Of a DNA stretch of 64,000 nucleotides, positions 54,304 through 64,000 are shown piece after piece. The DNA comes from Paraphoma chrysanthemicola. Lineage: Eukaryota > Ascomycota > Dothideomycetes > Pleosporales > Phaeosphaeriaceae. The first letter of the stretch is position 1, and every line of letters begins with the position of its first letter. The stretch covers positions 3,224,001 to 3,288,000 of the forward strand of contig JAGMWG010000001.1 of the NCBI GenBank assembly GCA_020744225.1, in the 5' to 3' direction. The notes under the pieces are model-generated. The model worked only from the letters and a program-made list of their open reading frames with translations. It was not told the origin of the DNA and did no database searches. The translations under genes and the position numbers were made by a program.

Positions 54304-57300
54304 CTACGAAGCAGTAACAAGCACATAACTCGTAATCGCATCCATACGCTCCTTGGTCAACTTCAATCCCACCTTCAACAACTCCATGGCAGCCGCCTGA
54401 TCCTTCCTCTCCAACTCATCAAAGCGCTGGCGTGTCAACAGCCACGCTACACTCTCATTCTCCACCGCAACGGTGCCCGTTCGGTCCGTCTCGCTAAAAA
54501 ACGGCAATTCGCCACACGTAGTGCCGGGGAGTATGACTTCGAAGAACCGCCCTTGGTCGAGCTCGTATTCGGCGCGGAAGCGACCCTTTTCCAAAATGTA
54601 GAAGCCGTCGGGGTCGTCGCCTTGGGAGTAGAGGACTGTGCCGGCGGGGTATTCTTTGCGCTCGAAGTAGGGGACGACAATGTGCCAGAAGTCTTCGTTC
54701 TTGGGCGATACGTCTTCGAAGGTTTGGAGGATGATCTTGAGTGGCTGCGCGAAGTTTCGCCAGCGGGATGGCATGGATTGCTGGGATGATGGGGCGGTGT
54801 CTTGGGAGGAGTTGTCGGGGATGGAGAGCGTTTCGTCGCGACCCCCTTCGCGCATGGTGGAACGGGCTGCTACGAGCCGGGCGCCTCGTCTCGGGGAGGC
54901 AAAGACGGGATTGAGCGAACTGGCGCCAAAGGATGTTGGAGAGCCGCCAGTCGCGATCTGCTGGCTGTCGGATCCTTTACTGCCATTGATGGCCATTGGC
55001 GGACTTGCGTGTTGGCGCTTGAAAGACTGCGCGTTGCAGTGCTTGTAGAAGACCTCAAGTAGTTCATTTTCACATGACTCAAGAGCGGTGTTGAGATCCT
55101 CGAAGACTTCTGGTGGTGCACAACCTTCGTCATCCTCTTGCTCGTCCAACAACCCCACGTTCTGCAAGGCTTTGCCAACCTGGTGCGCAAAAGACACACC
55201 TGAGAGTATCATCCTCACGTTCTTGCGGCTCAGAATGCGGTTGATGCGCTGGAAGCCTTCTGAGCTAGAGAAGTCGACGTCGTTGACATGCGTGAAATCG
55301 ACGATGATAAAGCTGACTGGCTGCTTCTCGAAATTGTCTTGCTCGATCAGCGATCGCATGTAGTCCTCGACGGACACGATGGTGCCAAAGAAAAGGAAGC
55401 CACCAAGTTTGATTACTCTGATCTGGCCACGGACCTTGTTGAGGTAGCGATGGTCGGCAGGTGGGCGTCGCACAGTCGACTCCGCGACAATACCACTGTA
55501 GGAAGCTCGAATCGCCGGATGGCGCGAACTCTGCACGACGTAGCTGACGCAAGCTAAGACAATGCCCACGAAGATACCAACAACGAAGTCGTGGATGCCC
55601 ATGATGAGCACAATCGCGAGGATGGTAAGATACTCGAGCTTGTGACATTTGCCGAATGTGTCCCAGAGAGCCTCCTTCATGAGGTCGATTCCGAGCAAGA
55701 AGATGAGAGCGCCGACTAAGCAGATGGGAATGAATCCAATCATTGCGGGACCAGCAATCCATACAGCAGTAGTTGCAGCGGCAAGCAAGACACCAGCAAC
55801 TCGACTGTCGCCGCCGTTGGCGATGAACATGACGCTGTTGGCGTAGACGAGGTAATTTTGGATACTGCCGACCAGACCAGAAACCGTGTTCGAAACACCA
55901 TGAGCAATCAGCTCCCGGTTGACGTCGAGATTGTCTTCCTTGACTGCAGCACCCAGAGCAGGGACATTGATAGGGACATGAATGATGCCGAAGAATGAGA
56001 GAGCGAACATGGTCGGGATGGTACTGGCTAGTGCTGCTGCATCAATGGCACCGAATTCTGCATGCTGATCAGTTTCTGCTAAGTTAAGGGCGGATGCATG
56101 ATCTTACTGAAATACGAGTAAAATCTGTAAAACTGCACCCCGGCTTCGGGTTGCTCAAAGATCCAGCCCGCGTTGCGGACGACTTCGAGGTCCATGCGGA
56201 AAATGCCCTTGACAATGGTATAAAACGTAGCAAAAATCAAAATGAAGAAAGCAGGTAGTACGAATGGACTCTTGATCATGCGCTGGAGAAGCATGATGGA
56301 GATGGCTAGAAATAGTGGAAGGGCCCACAGATACCAAGTGTCGGCGGAAAACAGCTTCTGTAGAGTGGCAAGGTCGTAGTTGAGGTTGCCCTCGATGCGT
56401 GCGGAGACTTCGATGCCAGTGACGACCAGGAAGAAGCCAACACCACCAATGCAGCCGATAAGGATATGCCTAGGGAAGAAGCTGACCAGATTGCCAAGCT
56501 TAAAACCGCCCAGAGCGAGGAAAATGATGCCAGTGAGCACTGAGCTCAAGCAGTACGCTACAATGGTGGTGGCAATAATGGCCTCGGGCGGCTTCCCTTC
56601 CATCTGGTTCATGATGGAATAGGCCATCTTGTGAAAGAACGGAACGACCTCGATCATCTCAGAACCGACACCGCCCCGGAACATGGATAGCCCCAAGGAG
56701 TAGCACAACTGAGAGACAATGCAGCTGACGAAGAAAATGGAGATGCCGTCTGGTCCAGTCTGGCTGAAAATGGGTGCTCCCAGGGGAAAGAGAATGTATC
56801 CATACGAGAGGGCGTCCAGGATGTTGAGCAGGAGCCCAAGGAAGACGGCGGACAGTGTCTGTATGCTGCCCAGCGCTTTCGCAACTAGTGCATCCGACGT
56901 ATAATTCTTGGGGTTCGTGAGGGATCGGCCCAATTCGGCAATGTGGTCGCGCCCTGCTGCGAACGTCTCCCCAATTCGAGAGGGTAATGTCGAGGTGGTT
57001 GACCGCTCTGATGGTTGGCCCTTGAGCGGCTGCTTGGGCTGCGAGTCCAGTCTTGACAGCCTGGGCACAGGAAGCAGTGGCGTGCGCTCGTTCGCGTCCT
57101 GCACCACGACATCGGGCACTCCCGCGTCGTGGGAGGGTTTGCGGTCGGAGCCCCTCCGCCAGGAGCCGCCAAAGAAGGTGTGCTCTGACCGCTCAGGGCC
57201 AATGACGGTCTCGGGCGTCTCCGGCTCGCTATCCTCATCGATTGTGTCTGCCCACGCCGAGTCTGGCGATGCTCGTCCTCCGCTGTATTCCGAGAGCAGG

Positions 57301-57730
57301 CCAGCATGCCGCCCCGAAGCCGTGTCTGCGTCGGCGAAGCTGGGGCGGTGCGGGCGGTCCTGGTACTCTTCGGCATCCAGGGCATACGAAGCTAGCTGGG
57401 AGCTTCTCTCTCGCACGCCTTGGGACGAGTACTGAGGGGTTGTGTCTGGGTGCATGTCAGCGGGATTCTGAGTCCAATTGCTGCACAGAACATACCAGCA
57501 AAGCCATGTGATGTCTGATGCGCAAAAGAGCGGATGGGATTGCGCGTGTAGGAGCTCGAGAGCGTCTGAGATGTGATGGAGTGCGATCTTATCGCGCGCG
57601 ACCGCGGCAGTGTGTGGCCTCCATTCTCTGCCTGCGACAGATCGTGCGCGAAGTCGGCGTCTTGCACGGCATCGCCGGTGAAGGGCAGCTGCTGCTCAGC
57701 GTCGCGGTTGGAGGGCTGACGCGACGACAT
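54304..57730 (-). CDS. SulP-family vacuolar transporter with STAS and cyclic-nucleotide-binding-like domains (Vsb1/YGR125W-like), 1108 aa
   Basis: On the reverse strand, exons are 57730..57496, 57445..56108 and 56057..54304, with two 50-nt introns. The first ~190 residues are disordered, with a dileucine-like ERTPLLPVP. The SulP membrane domain (~200-700) includes LLLNILDALSYGYILFPLGA and LSFFGIIHVPINVPALGAAV. A STAS domain follows (~733-850, VIKLGGFLFFGTIVSVEDYM, then IIVDFTHVNDVDFSS). Near the C-terminus is a cNMP-binding-like fold (~985-1075, YPAGTVLYSQGDDPDGFYIL, then PGTTCGELPFFSETDRTGT). This order matches the fungal YGR125W group. Yeast Vsb1 is tied to storage of basic amino acids in the vacuole. 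Sulfate transport is not implied. The cNMP site may not bind cyclic nucleotide. Confidence 0.85.
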
Positions 57731-59403
57731 TGCGGTGCTGAGGGGGGATTGGAATGTCGCGTCCTGATATGTCCTAATATGTTCTACCAAGCATTGCTAG
57801 ACCCTGAGGCATTCAGCGAGCCGATGCGTAGCGGACCCGCGGGACGCAAGCGGAGTGGATCCGTGGGTGGAGGATGCGGGCACTGTGACGGAGTGCGGTC
57901 GGTGGGAGAGCGAAAGCGGTTGCTTGGTGCTCTCCAACGAACATGGTCACGATAGCTCGACTTTAGGCGTCGGCACCTTGATAGGGCTACGCGGCTAGCA
58001 TGGCACGCTTTGGCATGGAAGGGAAAAGTCTGCTAGGAACCGGGCCTGTGTTCGAGACTTTCCACGCAAAGACCACCACCAACGTCATGGCCCGCTAAGG
58101 TACCCAACCTTTTTGATCCTGCACACTCCCGCGTCTTCAATTCACTCTGCCTGCTGCTTCACGTCTGCGAGCACATTCGTCGTCCTCGACCATCTCAGCG
58201 CTCAATTGAGCACTGCCGCTCCCCATATTCGCAATTATGGCGCAACATCACTTCACGTTCCATCGGCGCGCCGTTTTCTGATCGCTACCGGGCCTGCATT
58301 CGCTTATGCACCTCAACGTTCGCAGAATCTGCCATGCGTTCGCGTGGGGCAATGACATCGGAAAATGCCGTAAACCTTATGCACATTTTGACCTCGCCTG
58401 AGATCAGCTGCTCTGCAAATATCACATCGAGCCTGCCGTCTATGCACAGATGGGCTCGACCAGAAATTGCAGTCGGATCTACTTCGCCTCTCCACCTCCA
58501 ATAGGAGAAAAGGTCCACCCGGCCCGCGACTTTATTTGACCGCACCGCAGATATACCCAAATGCTGGGATTTTAATCACAGAAGTCTCGGTATAGAATCT
58601 CGCAAGTCCTAGGCAATTTAGCACGGTTTCGCTGAAGGTGTAGAGGCATGTAGAGGTGCAGTATATATTTCTCTGATGCACACGCCTAAGTCAATAGTGG
58701 GTACCTGGGAAGGAGCAATTGCCACCGCTGGCAGCCAATATCTCATGGCCCTGGGCTCTTTTCTAATGGTGCCGGTCATCCGTCTACATCAGATGTTGTG
58801 TTACCATTCTAGTAGCCGTGGATGGGAACATTCAGGCCTCGCCCAAGCCTGGTCCCGACACGCTAACTGCATCTGGTCGACTAAGCTTGTTGTCCTGGGA
58901 CAACAGCGAACATCACTCAAAACACTCTTTTTCGCTTGAAACTAATTACAATGCACTCTGCATCAATCACGGCCCGCAGAATATAACAGGACCTTAAGCC
59001 GCAGTTTCTTGTCCGAATGGAGCTTAAATGAGCAGGCGAACACATGCCATGCACTCTCTGCTTATGCGCCTGCCTGCCGGAGTGCGTAATGAGATCCACC
59101 ACCTAGTTCTGGGAGGATTGTGTATAAGACTCTTGCACGCGGATCTCCTCTCCCGGACAGGCATCTAAGAAACTCACGGCTTGCACAACTTGGCAGACAG
59201 TCTCAACTGGTCAGAAGGCTGTAACATTATTGATTTGGAGAGACAGAAAGAACCCAGACCCAGGCTGGGTGGCAACGCTGGCGGCCACCCAGCGCCCGTC
59301 ACTGCTCGGAAAGGGCTCACACTCTAGTCAATGAAAGGCATACCTAGCAACGATACACAATCTGCTAAATTCAAGAGCCAGCAGCGCCCACAACACACTT
59401 CAA
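57731..59403. other. Intergenic region of 1.7 kb
   Basis: This holds the promoter of the SulP-type gene and the 3' UTR of the MFS gene. I see no coding frame with recognisable content and no repeats. Confidence 0.45.
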
Positions 59404-61043
59404 CTAAGCCCTTTTCTCACCAACTTCATGCACCTCCGTCACCGTCGGATCCTGCACCACCTTCGCCGCAGTGGCAGTGAGCTCCTCGCGTGCTTCCTTC
59501 TCCGACTCAAACAAGAACGTCAACTCCTCCAGCGTCTTTCCGTACGTCTCGGGAAACAAGAAATAGATGAAAACGACCTCAAAACATAGCCACGCGACGT
59601 AGATGATTAGGTACTTCCAGTCAAGATCCTCAAGGCCGATAGGGTTCACGAAGGAACCGAGCATGACGGCGGAGCGACCCCAGAGTTGGAACCACGACAA
59701 GCCCTTTGTGCGGACGTAGTATGGGAAGATTTCAACCATGTATACGTACGTGAGGGCGTTGTATGCAATGCAGTATGCCGGTTTGTAGAGGAAAATGAAC
59801 ACGAGTACCACGTATCCAGTTTCTGCGGAGCCAGTGATGCGGTTGCGAGCCTGTGCGATGGTCCAGGCAGTGTAGACGGCGACCAGGCATGATGAGCAGA
59901 GCAGGTACATCCTGCGTCGCGGGAAGCGCGGCGTGATGGCAGCCATGATGACGGCAACCACAAAGCCCCATGCTTCGGTGCCGAGATTATAGCGTACCTG
60001 CCTGTGCGAATCTTCGATACCAATCTTTCTAAGGATCGGGACGAGGTATTGCGAGATGAGATTGTTGCCGCTGTACTGCACAAACAGACCGAGTGCCGCG
60101 GCGACAAGTGAACGATGTCGCATCCCTTTGGTCTGGAAAAGCTCTCCCCATCCTCGAGATCGCGACTCGTTCTCCATCTCTAGCGCCTTGCGGATCTCGG
60201 CAATCTCAATGTGTGGTAGCTCGTTGGATGCATCGCCCTCGGCGTGGTACTTGATCAGGATCTCAAGTGCCTCCTCGCTGCGGTCCTTGGACACTAGCCA
60301 ACGCGGACTTTCTGGCACCGTCCATGCAAACGCGATCTGGATGACTGAGGGAGCAGCCTGGAGAATAGATGGAAGGCGCCAGCTCCAATCACTCTTGATG
60401 AGAAGCGTGTTCAAGACAATTCCTGCGCCGAGCACCGATCCAACGCCAAAGAAAGCATTGAACATGGAGCCCAAGAAGGCACGTTCTTTGGGATGTCCAA
60501 GTTCGCCCAGGAGCGCGGCACCAGAGACGATAGCGTAGACGATGCCATGGCCGAGAATAATGCGCGACCAGATAAACATGATCACTAACAACCCACACAC
60601 GTCAGCATAGCCGTATCGCTAGAAAACCCTCGCAACGAAGCGGAACTTGAACATGAAAACTTACAATTCTGACTCAACCCCTGCATAATTGCCCCAATCA
60701 TCATAATCACACTCCCAAAAACAATACTCTTCCTCCTCCCCAAGTGATCACTCACAATCGCCACAAACGGGATACTACTAATCGCGCCGAGATTGTAGCA
60801 CGCAACCAACAGCCCCAAATTCCCGCCCTTGGGGTGTTTAAAGAACGTTTGCCAGTACGTCAGCGCTTGCATCCCGTTCATCATACTGCTGTCGAACCCG
60901 GATGTCGACTCGATGCACAAACAAAACGGCACGAGGAGCAAGTACAACCGGCGCAAGTTTGGTTTTTTCCACCATGGCACATGGTCGTTTGCGACGATTT
61001 GTTCGATGATACCCAGTTCTTGGGCGGCAAGAGGAGGCGCCAT
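59404..61043 (-). CDS. MFS sugar porter, 519 aa
   Basis: On the reverse strand, exons are 61043..60665 and 60584..59404. The 80-nt intron (GCTGAC branch) joins SQN to LIMFIWSRIILG. About twelve membrane segments are visible. Sugar-porter marks include GFDSSMMNGMQAL, SDHLGRRKS, PESPRWLVSKDRSEEALEIL, GFVVAVIMAAITPRFPRRR and FLFPETYGKTLEELTFLFE. The set is typical of fungal hexose/lactose-permease-like transporters. The substrate cannot be told from sequence. The start is the natural ATG (MAPPLAAQELGIIEQIVAND). Confidence 0.88.
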
Positions 61044-62331
61044 GACGACCGGCTACAATAAATTCGCAGCGAAAAAACCAAGCGAGTCAAGTATGCCTTC
61101 AACGGCGAACGAAAAATTGGCCTTCACTTCGCAACACACCGCGGCCTCACCAAGTTATATAGCCAGCCTACACAAACCCTTACACCCGGGTTCTCGGCCC
61201 TAGATCACCACCCCGGCCGTACATCCCCATACCACCGGGAAGACTCAAATGCAGAGGAAACCACGATGCGGCTCCTTCTCGCGCAACAGGGGCTTGGCGG
61301 AGAGGGGTCGGTAGCATCGTGTTGTCGCCATACAACCCTGAAGTGCGGTCGGGGGATATCCCGCGAATCGAGCGGCGGTGCCAAGGAGAGATTTGCACGA
61401 ATGTTGGGTTTGCTGGTGGGGGACTGTGGGAACTGGGAGTGTGATTTGCCGGTGGTGATTTTGTTTGCATGCATGCATGGTTGTGGATGGATTGGGATGA
61501 GTGGTTGGGTGGTTTTGGATGGTGCAACTAGATTATACTGTACATTACTACATATGTTGTACTCGGGTCCTCGATATAGTTCCTTCCTTTCTCAAAACAT
61601 TATTATTTTTGCAGTCACATTGTGCGAAGTGCGTGTGCTTCAGCATTTCGCATTTCGTATCTCGTTCTTCGTTGGATGTGATGTCAAAAAGGTGCACATT
61701 CCCCCGCTGCCCGAAGTTGTGGGGAGCGCTAGGCCGGATTCGACGCGGTCCGTGCCAGATGGAGCCAAGTCGACATGTAGTTTTGCGGGGAGCTTCTTGG
61801 GCTTCGGGGAGATATGATTCGTGATATGGCAAGAATCGGCATTGCTTGAGTGGGTTCAAGCACGAGGGTGGCGGCGGTGGCTGAGCTACTGGAGCACGTG
61901 TAGCGTAGAAGGGAGAGTGAGGTAGGAACGGGTGCGGTACCCCGGACGTTGTTGAGGTTTTGAGACCGATGATAATAGCGCAACAATATATCACGCTTTC
62001 ATCTAGTCAAGCATACCGGGACTCATTAAGGTGCGCACCGCTGTACGGTATGAACGATCGTCTTTGCTCGTGTCATGTTTCCGCGAGACGTGGGAGAGCG
62101 AGCCGACGTAATGCCGTGACGATGAAGATTTCGGCATGCCCGACCTGGCTTTCTCCATAGCCTGATGGATTTTGCATTTCTAAATCAGCACAAGGACATC
62201 AGGCTACGGCAACATGATTTTGTAAGGTCAGTAGCATTCTGGTGTCTTAAGCGAGTGGGGGTGGGTCCTTTTCCAGAGTGACGCGACTCCAAGATACAGC
62301 AGCTACATCTTTCACGTCCTCTACCTTTGCG
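61044..62331. other. Divergent intergenic region between the MFS gene and the HET gene
   Basis: 1.29 kb hold the two promoters. A GCATGC-type palindromic stretch (around 61467-61480) and a G/T-rich segment are present. The frame at 61266-61817 is open but has no recognised content. Confidence 0.45.
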
Positions 62332-64000
62332 ATGCAATTCGACTACTCCCGCTCCATGGAAAAATGGAAACCGGCGCGATTTGAAGACGACGCGAAAATC
62401 CGCATACTCGACCTGCAGTCACCTCCCTGGTACGCCAGATCGCTGTCCAAGCTCCTGCTGTTCCTTGAATTGCGCCCGATACCCTGGTACCTCAGATGGC
62501 TTCCTCGCACCCTGGCGTATCTTGTGCCTTTGCGCGCGACGCTGTCATGGGCTCCTATAGGAAAAGCTGCTCCTGGTCGGGGTTCCATTTCGGATGTTTC
62601 CTCGGCAGCTGCAAGCAAGCACTTTCCTTCGTACAAGGCTTTATCGTACACATGGGGAGATGGTATCGTTACTCAAGAGATTCATGTGAATGGAAGTAAG
62701 CTTACTATCACCCGTTCACTGGCCCTTGCCTTGCTACACTTGCGACCAACCACTGGGCGTCTTACGCTATGGATTGACCAAATTTGTATAAATCAACTCG
62801 ACAATGTCGAAAAATCGGAACAAGTCAAAATGATGGACCGGCTATATCGAAACGCAGACGAAGGTCTTGTATGGTTGGGCTCAACTGCAGATGGGTCTGA
62901 TGCGCTCTTCGATGTGCTCAACAAGATGGGCGAGTTCGCCAGCGCATTCAACTTGTTGGGCTACTACACAAAGGACAAGTATCATGAACTGCCACCAATC
63001 CAGCAGGGACTAAACCCTAAGGACCCCAAAACTATTGAATACCACGAGTTTTGTGACAGCATGATGCACGAGTTCACGCATGCATTCTTCAAATCGCTGG
63101 ACCGATTATTTCAACGGCCCTGGTTCTACCGCGCCTGGACAATTCAGGAATACGCGCTTCCCCCAAAGGTGACGCTCGTTTGTGGTTCAAGGACAATCGG
63201 AGCAGAGACACTCATGGTTGTGTTGCAAATGATCTTATCAACCATTGTTGGCAGGCTGATTAAAGATTCGTTTGAGGATCACGACCTCATTGCATTGCTA
63301 GAGACGATACAGGAAATGAACACTTTGCAACCGTTCCAATCCTCACGTCAGCGTCGGAAGGCTTGCGATGAAGGTCGCATCGCCGGCGAAGGCCTCTATC
63401 AAGTACTGAAGAAGATACATGTCCAACAATCCCTCAAGGCTACACAGGGTTGCGACATGATCTATGGAGTGCTTGGACTGGCGAATGATGTACAAGAATT
63501 GGGAATCACCGCGGACTACTCAATCGATGATCACCAGCTGCAAGCAGTGTCGACTTACACGCATACGGCTAGGATTATCATCGGTTCGGGAAAAGTGGAC
63601 CTACTCACATTCGCACAACACAAGAAGAAAGACATGAACCTGCCCAGCTGGGTTCCAGACTGGCGAGCTGGGATTAAGCGCTCCTTTGCTTGGCTTCGAG
63701 ATGAGAATGAGGAGCCAGTCTTCCGTGCGAGCAATGGGCAGCCAGTCGAAATCCACAAGACAGACGATGACAAAGCTCTTGCCTTGATGGGCTACTTGGT
63801 AGACGTTGTCGAGGAAGTTGGCGGCCCATGGGCCGGTGGAAGTAGAGTTGGTCAACCTGCCGAAATCTCCCCATTCGAGGACTACATAACCTATATCTCG
63901 CAAGTGCGACATCTGTGTCTCCTCTCCAAAAGCAAGGGAACCGACATCTACCCCACTTCAGCGCGACGTGACGAAGCTATCTGGAGGATCCCGGTCGCCG
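62332..64000 (+). CDS. HET-domain protein, N-terminal 556 aa (3' end outside window)
   Basis: The frame is open from the ATG at 62332 to the right edge without a stop. After a ~100-residue N-terminal region with hydrophobic stretches (ARSLSKLLLFLELRPIPWYL), the HET domain begins with YKALSYTWGDGIVTQEIHVN (~102). It continues with LTLWIDQICINQLDNVEKSE, LYRNADEGLVWLG, LFQRPWFYRAWTIQEYALPP and CDMIYGVLGLANDVQELGI. The block SWVPDWRAG follows, as in many HET proteins of the one-domain class. No NB-ARC is seen within the window, and more sequence is needed to know the C-terminal partner. Its role would be in allorecognition and cell death, by family. Confidence 0.88.
   Translation, partial: MQFDYSRSMEKWKPARFEDDAKIRILDLQSPPWYARSLSKLLLFLELRPIPWYLRWLPRTLAYLVPLRATLSWAPIGKAAPGRGSISDVSSAAASKHFPSYKALSYTWGDGIVTQEIHVNGSKLTITRSLALALLHLRPTTGRLTLWIDQICINQLDNVEKSEQVKMMDRLYRNADEGLVWLGSTADGSDALFDVLNKMGEFASAFNLLGYYTKDKYHELPPIQQGLNPKDPKTIEYHEFCDSMMHEFTHAFFKSLDRLFQRPWFYRAWTIQEYALPPKVTLVCGSRTIGAETLMVVLQMILSTIVGRLIKDSFEDHDLIALLETIQEMNTLQPFQSSRQRRKACDEGRIAGEGLYQVLKKIHVQQSLKATQGCDMIYGVLGLANDVQELGITADYSIDDHQLQAVSTYTHTARIIIGSGKVDLLTFAQHKKKDMNLPSWVPDWRAGIKRSFAWLRDENEEPVFRASNGQPVEIHKTDDDKALALMGYLVDVVEEVGGPWAGGSRVGQPAEISPFEDYITYISQVRHLCLLSKSKGTDIYPTSARRDEAIWRIPVA

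Noticed and set aside
1..64000. tRNA genes or CRISPR-like arrays
   Set aside because: I searched by eye for B-box (GGTTCGANTCC) matches on both strands and for spaced repeats and found none. The result is limited by reading without a program.

Overview
The window is a gene-dense stretch of nuclear DNA from a filamentous ascomycete (Pezizomycotina). Small spliceosomal introns, HET-domain genes, a Zn2Cys6 regulator, a DASH subunit and a Fot1/Pogo transposon all point there. A Dothideomycete is my best guess from the overall style, but the sequence alone does not prove it. Most introns are 45-96 nt, with GT..AG ends and CTRAY-type branch sites. I reassembled gene models by hand from splice signals and reading phase. 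Every spliced model was checked to be divisible by three and to end on a stop. Several open frames begin at TTG or GTG, so starts were moved to the first sensible ATG.

Region by region. (1) 1-18.6 kb is housekeeping: the C-terminus of a probable MRE11, a 4E-T-like eIF4E-binding protein, an Fpk1/NRC-2 flippase kinase, DASH subunit DAD3, mitochondrial ribosomal protein uS5m, tRNA methyltransferase TRM2, a taspase-like threonine protease and ARP3. (2) 17.9-26 kb is accessory: a Fungal_trans_2-type regulator without a zinc cluster, an SDR, a gene-poor stretch holding one small secreted Cys-containing protein with Kex2 sites, and an epoxide-hydrolase-like alpha/beta hydrolase. (3) 27-41 kb looks like a metabolic island: an NmrA-like NAD-binding protein, aldehyde dehydrogenase, APC amino acid/amine permease, a DUF3445 haem N-demethylase-like protein with a membrane anchor, a Rid-family protein, a Zn2Cys6 regulator and a TDT (malate-type) transporter. 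An intact Fot1/Pogo element with perfect 69-bp inverted repeats sits inside it. (4) 41-50 kb holds an aquaglyceroporin with Ser in place of Asn in both NPA boxes, retromer VPS26, gluconokinase and a single-pass wall-sensor-like protein. (5) 50.8-64 kb holds a fungal NLR (HET + NB-ARC + TPR) with near-identical 126-bp repeats, a Vsb1/YGR125W-like SulP-STAS-cNMP protein, an MFS sugar porter, and a second HET-domain gene that runs off the right edge.

How the genes might work together. Genes in region 3 could form an uptake and breakdown route for a methylated or amine-containing substrate: permease, oxidative N-demethylase, aldehyde dehydrogenase, Rid protein and a local regulator. This is an inference from gene content and neighbourhood. 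The two HET genes suggest a self/non-self recognition neighbourhood on the right. I found no tRNA, rRNA, CRISPR array or plasmid-type feature.
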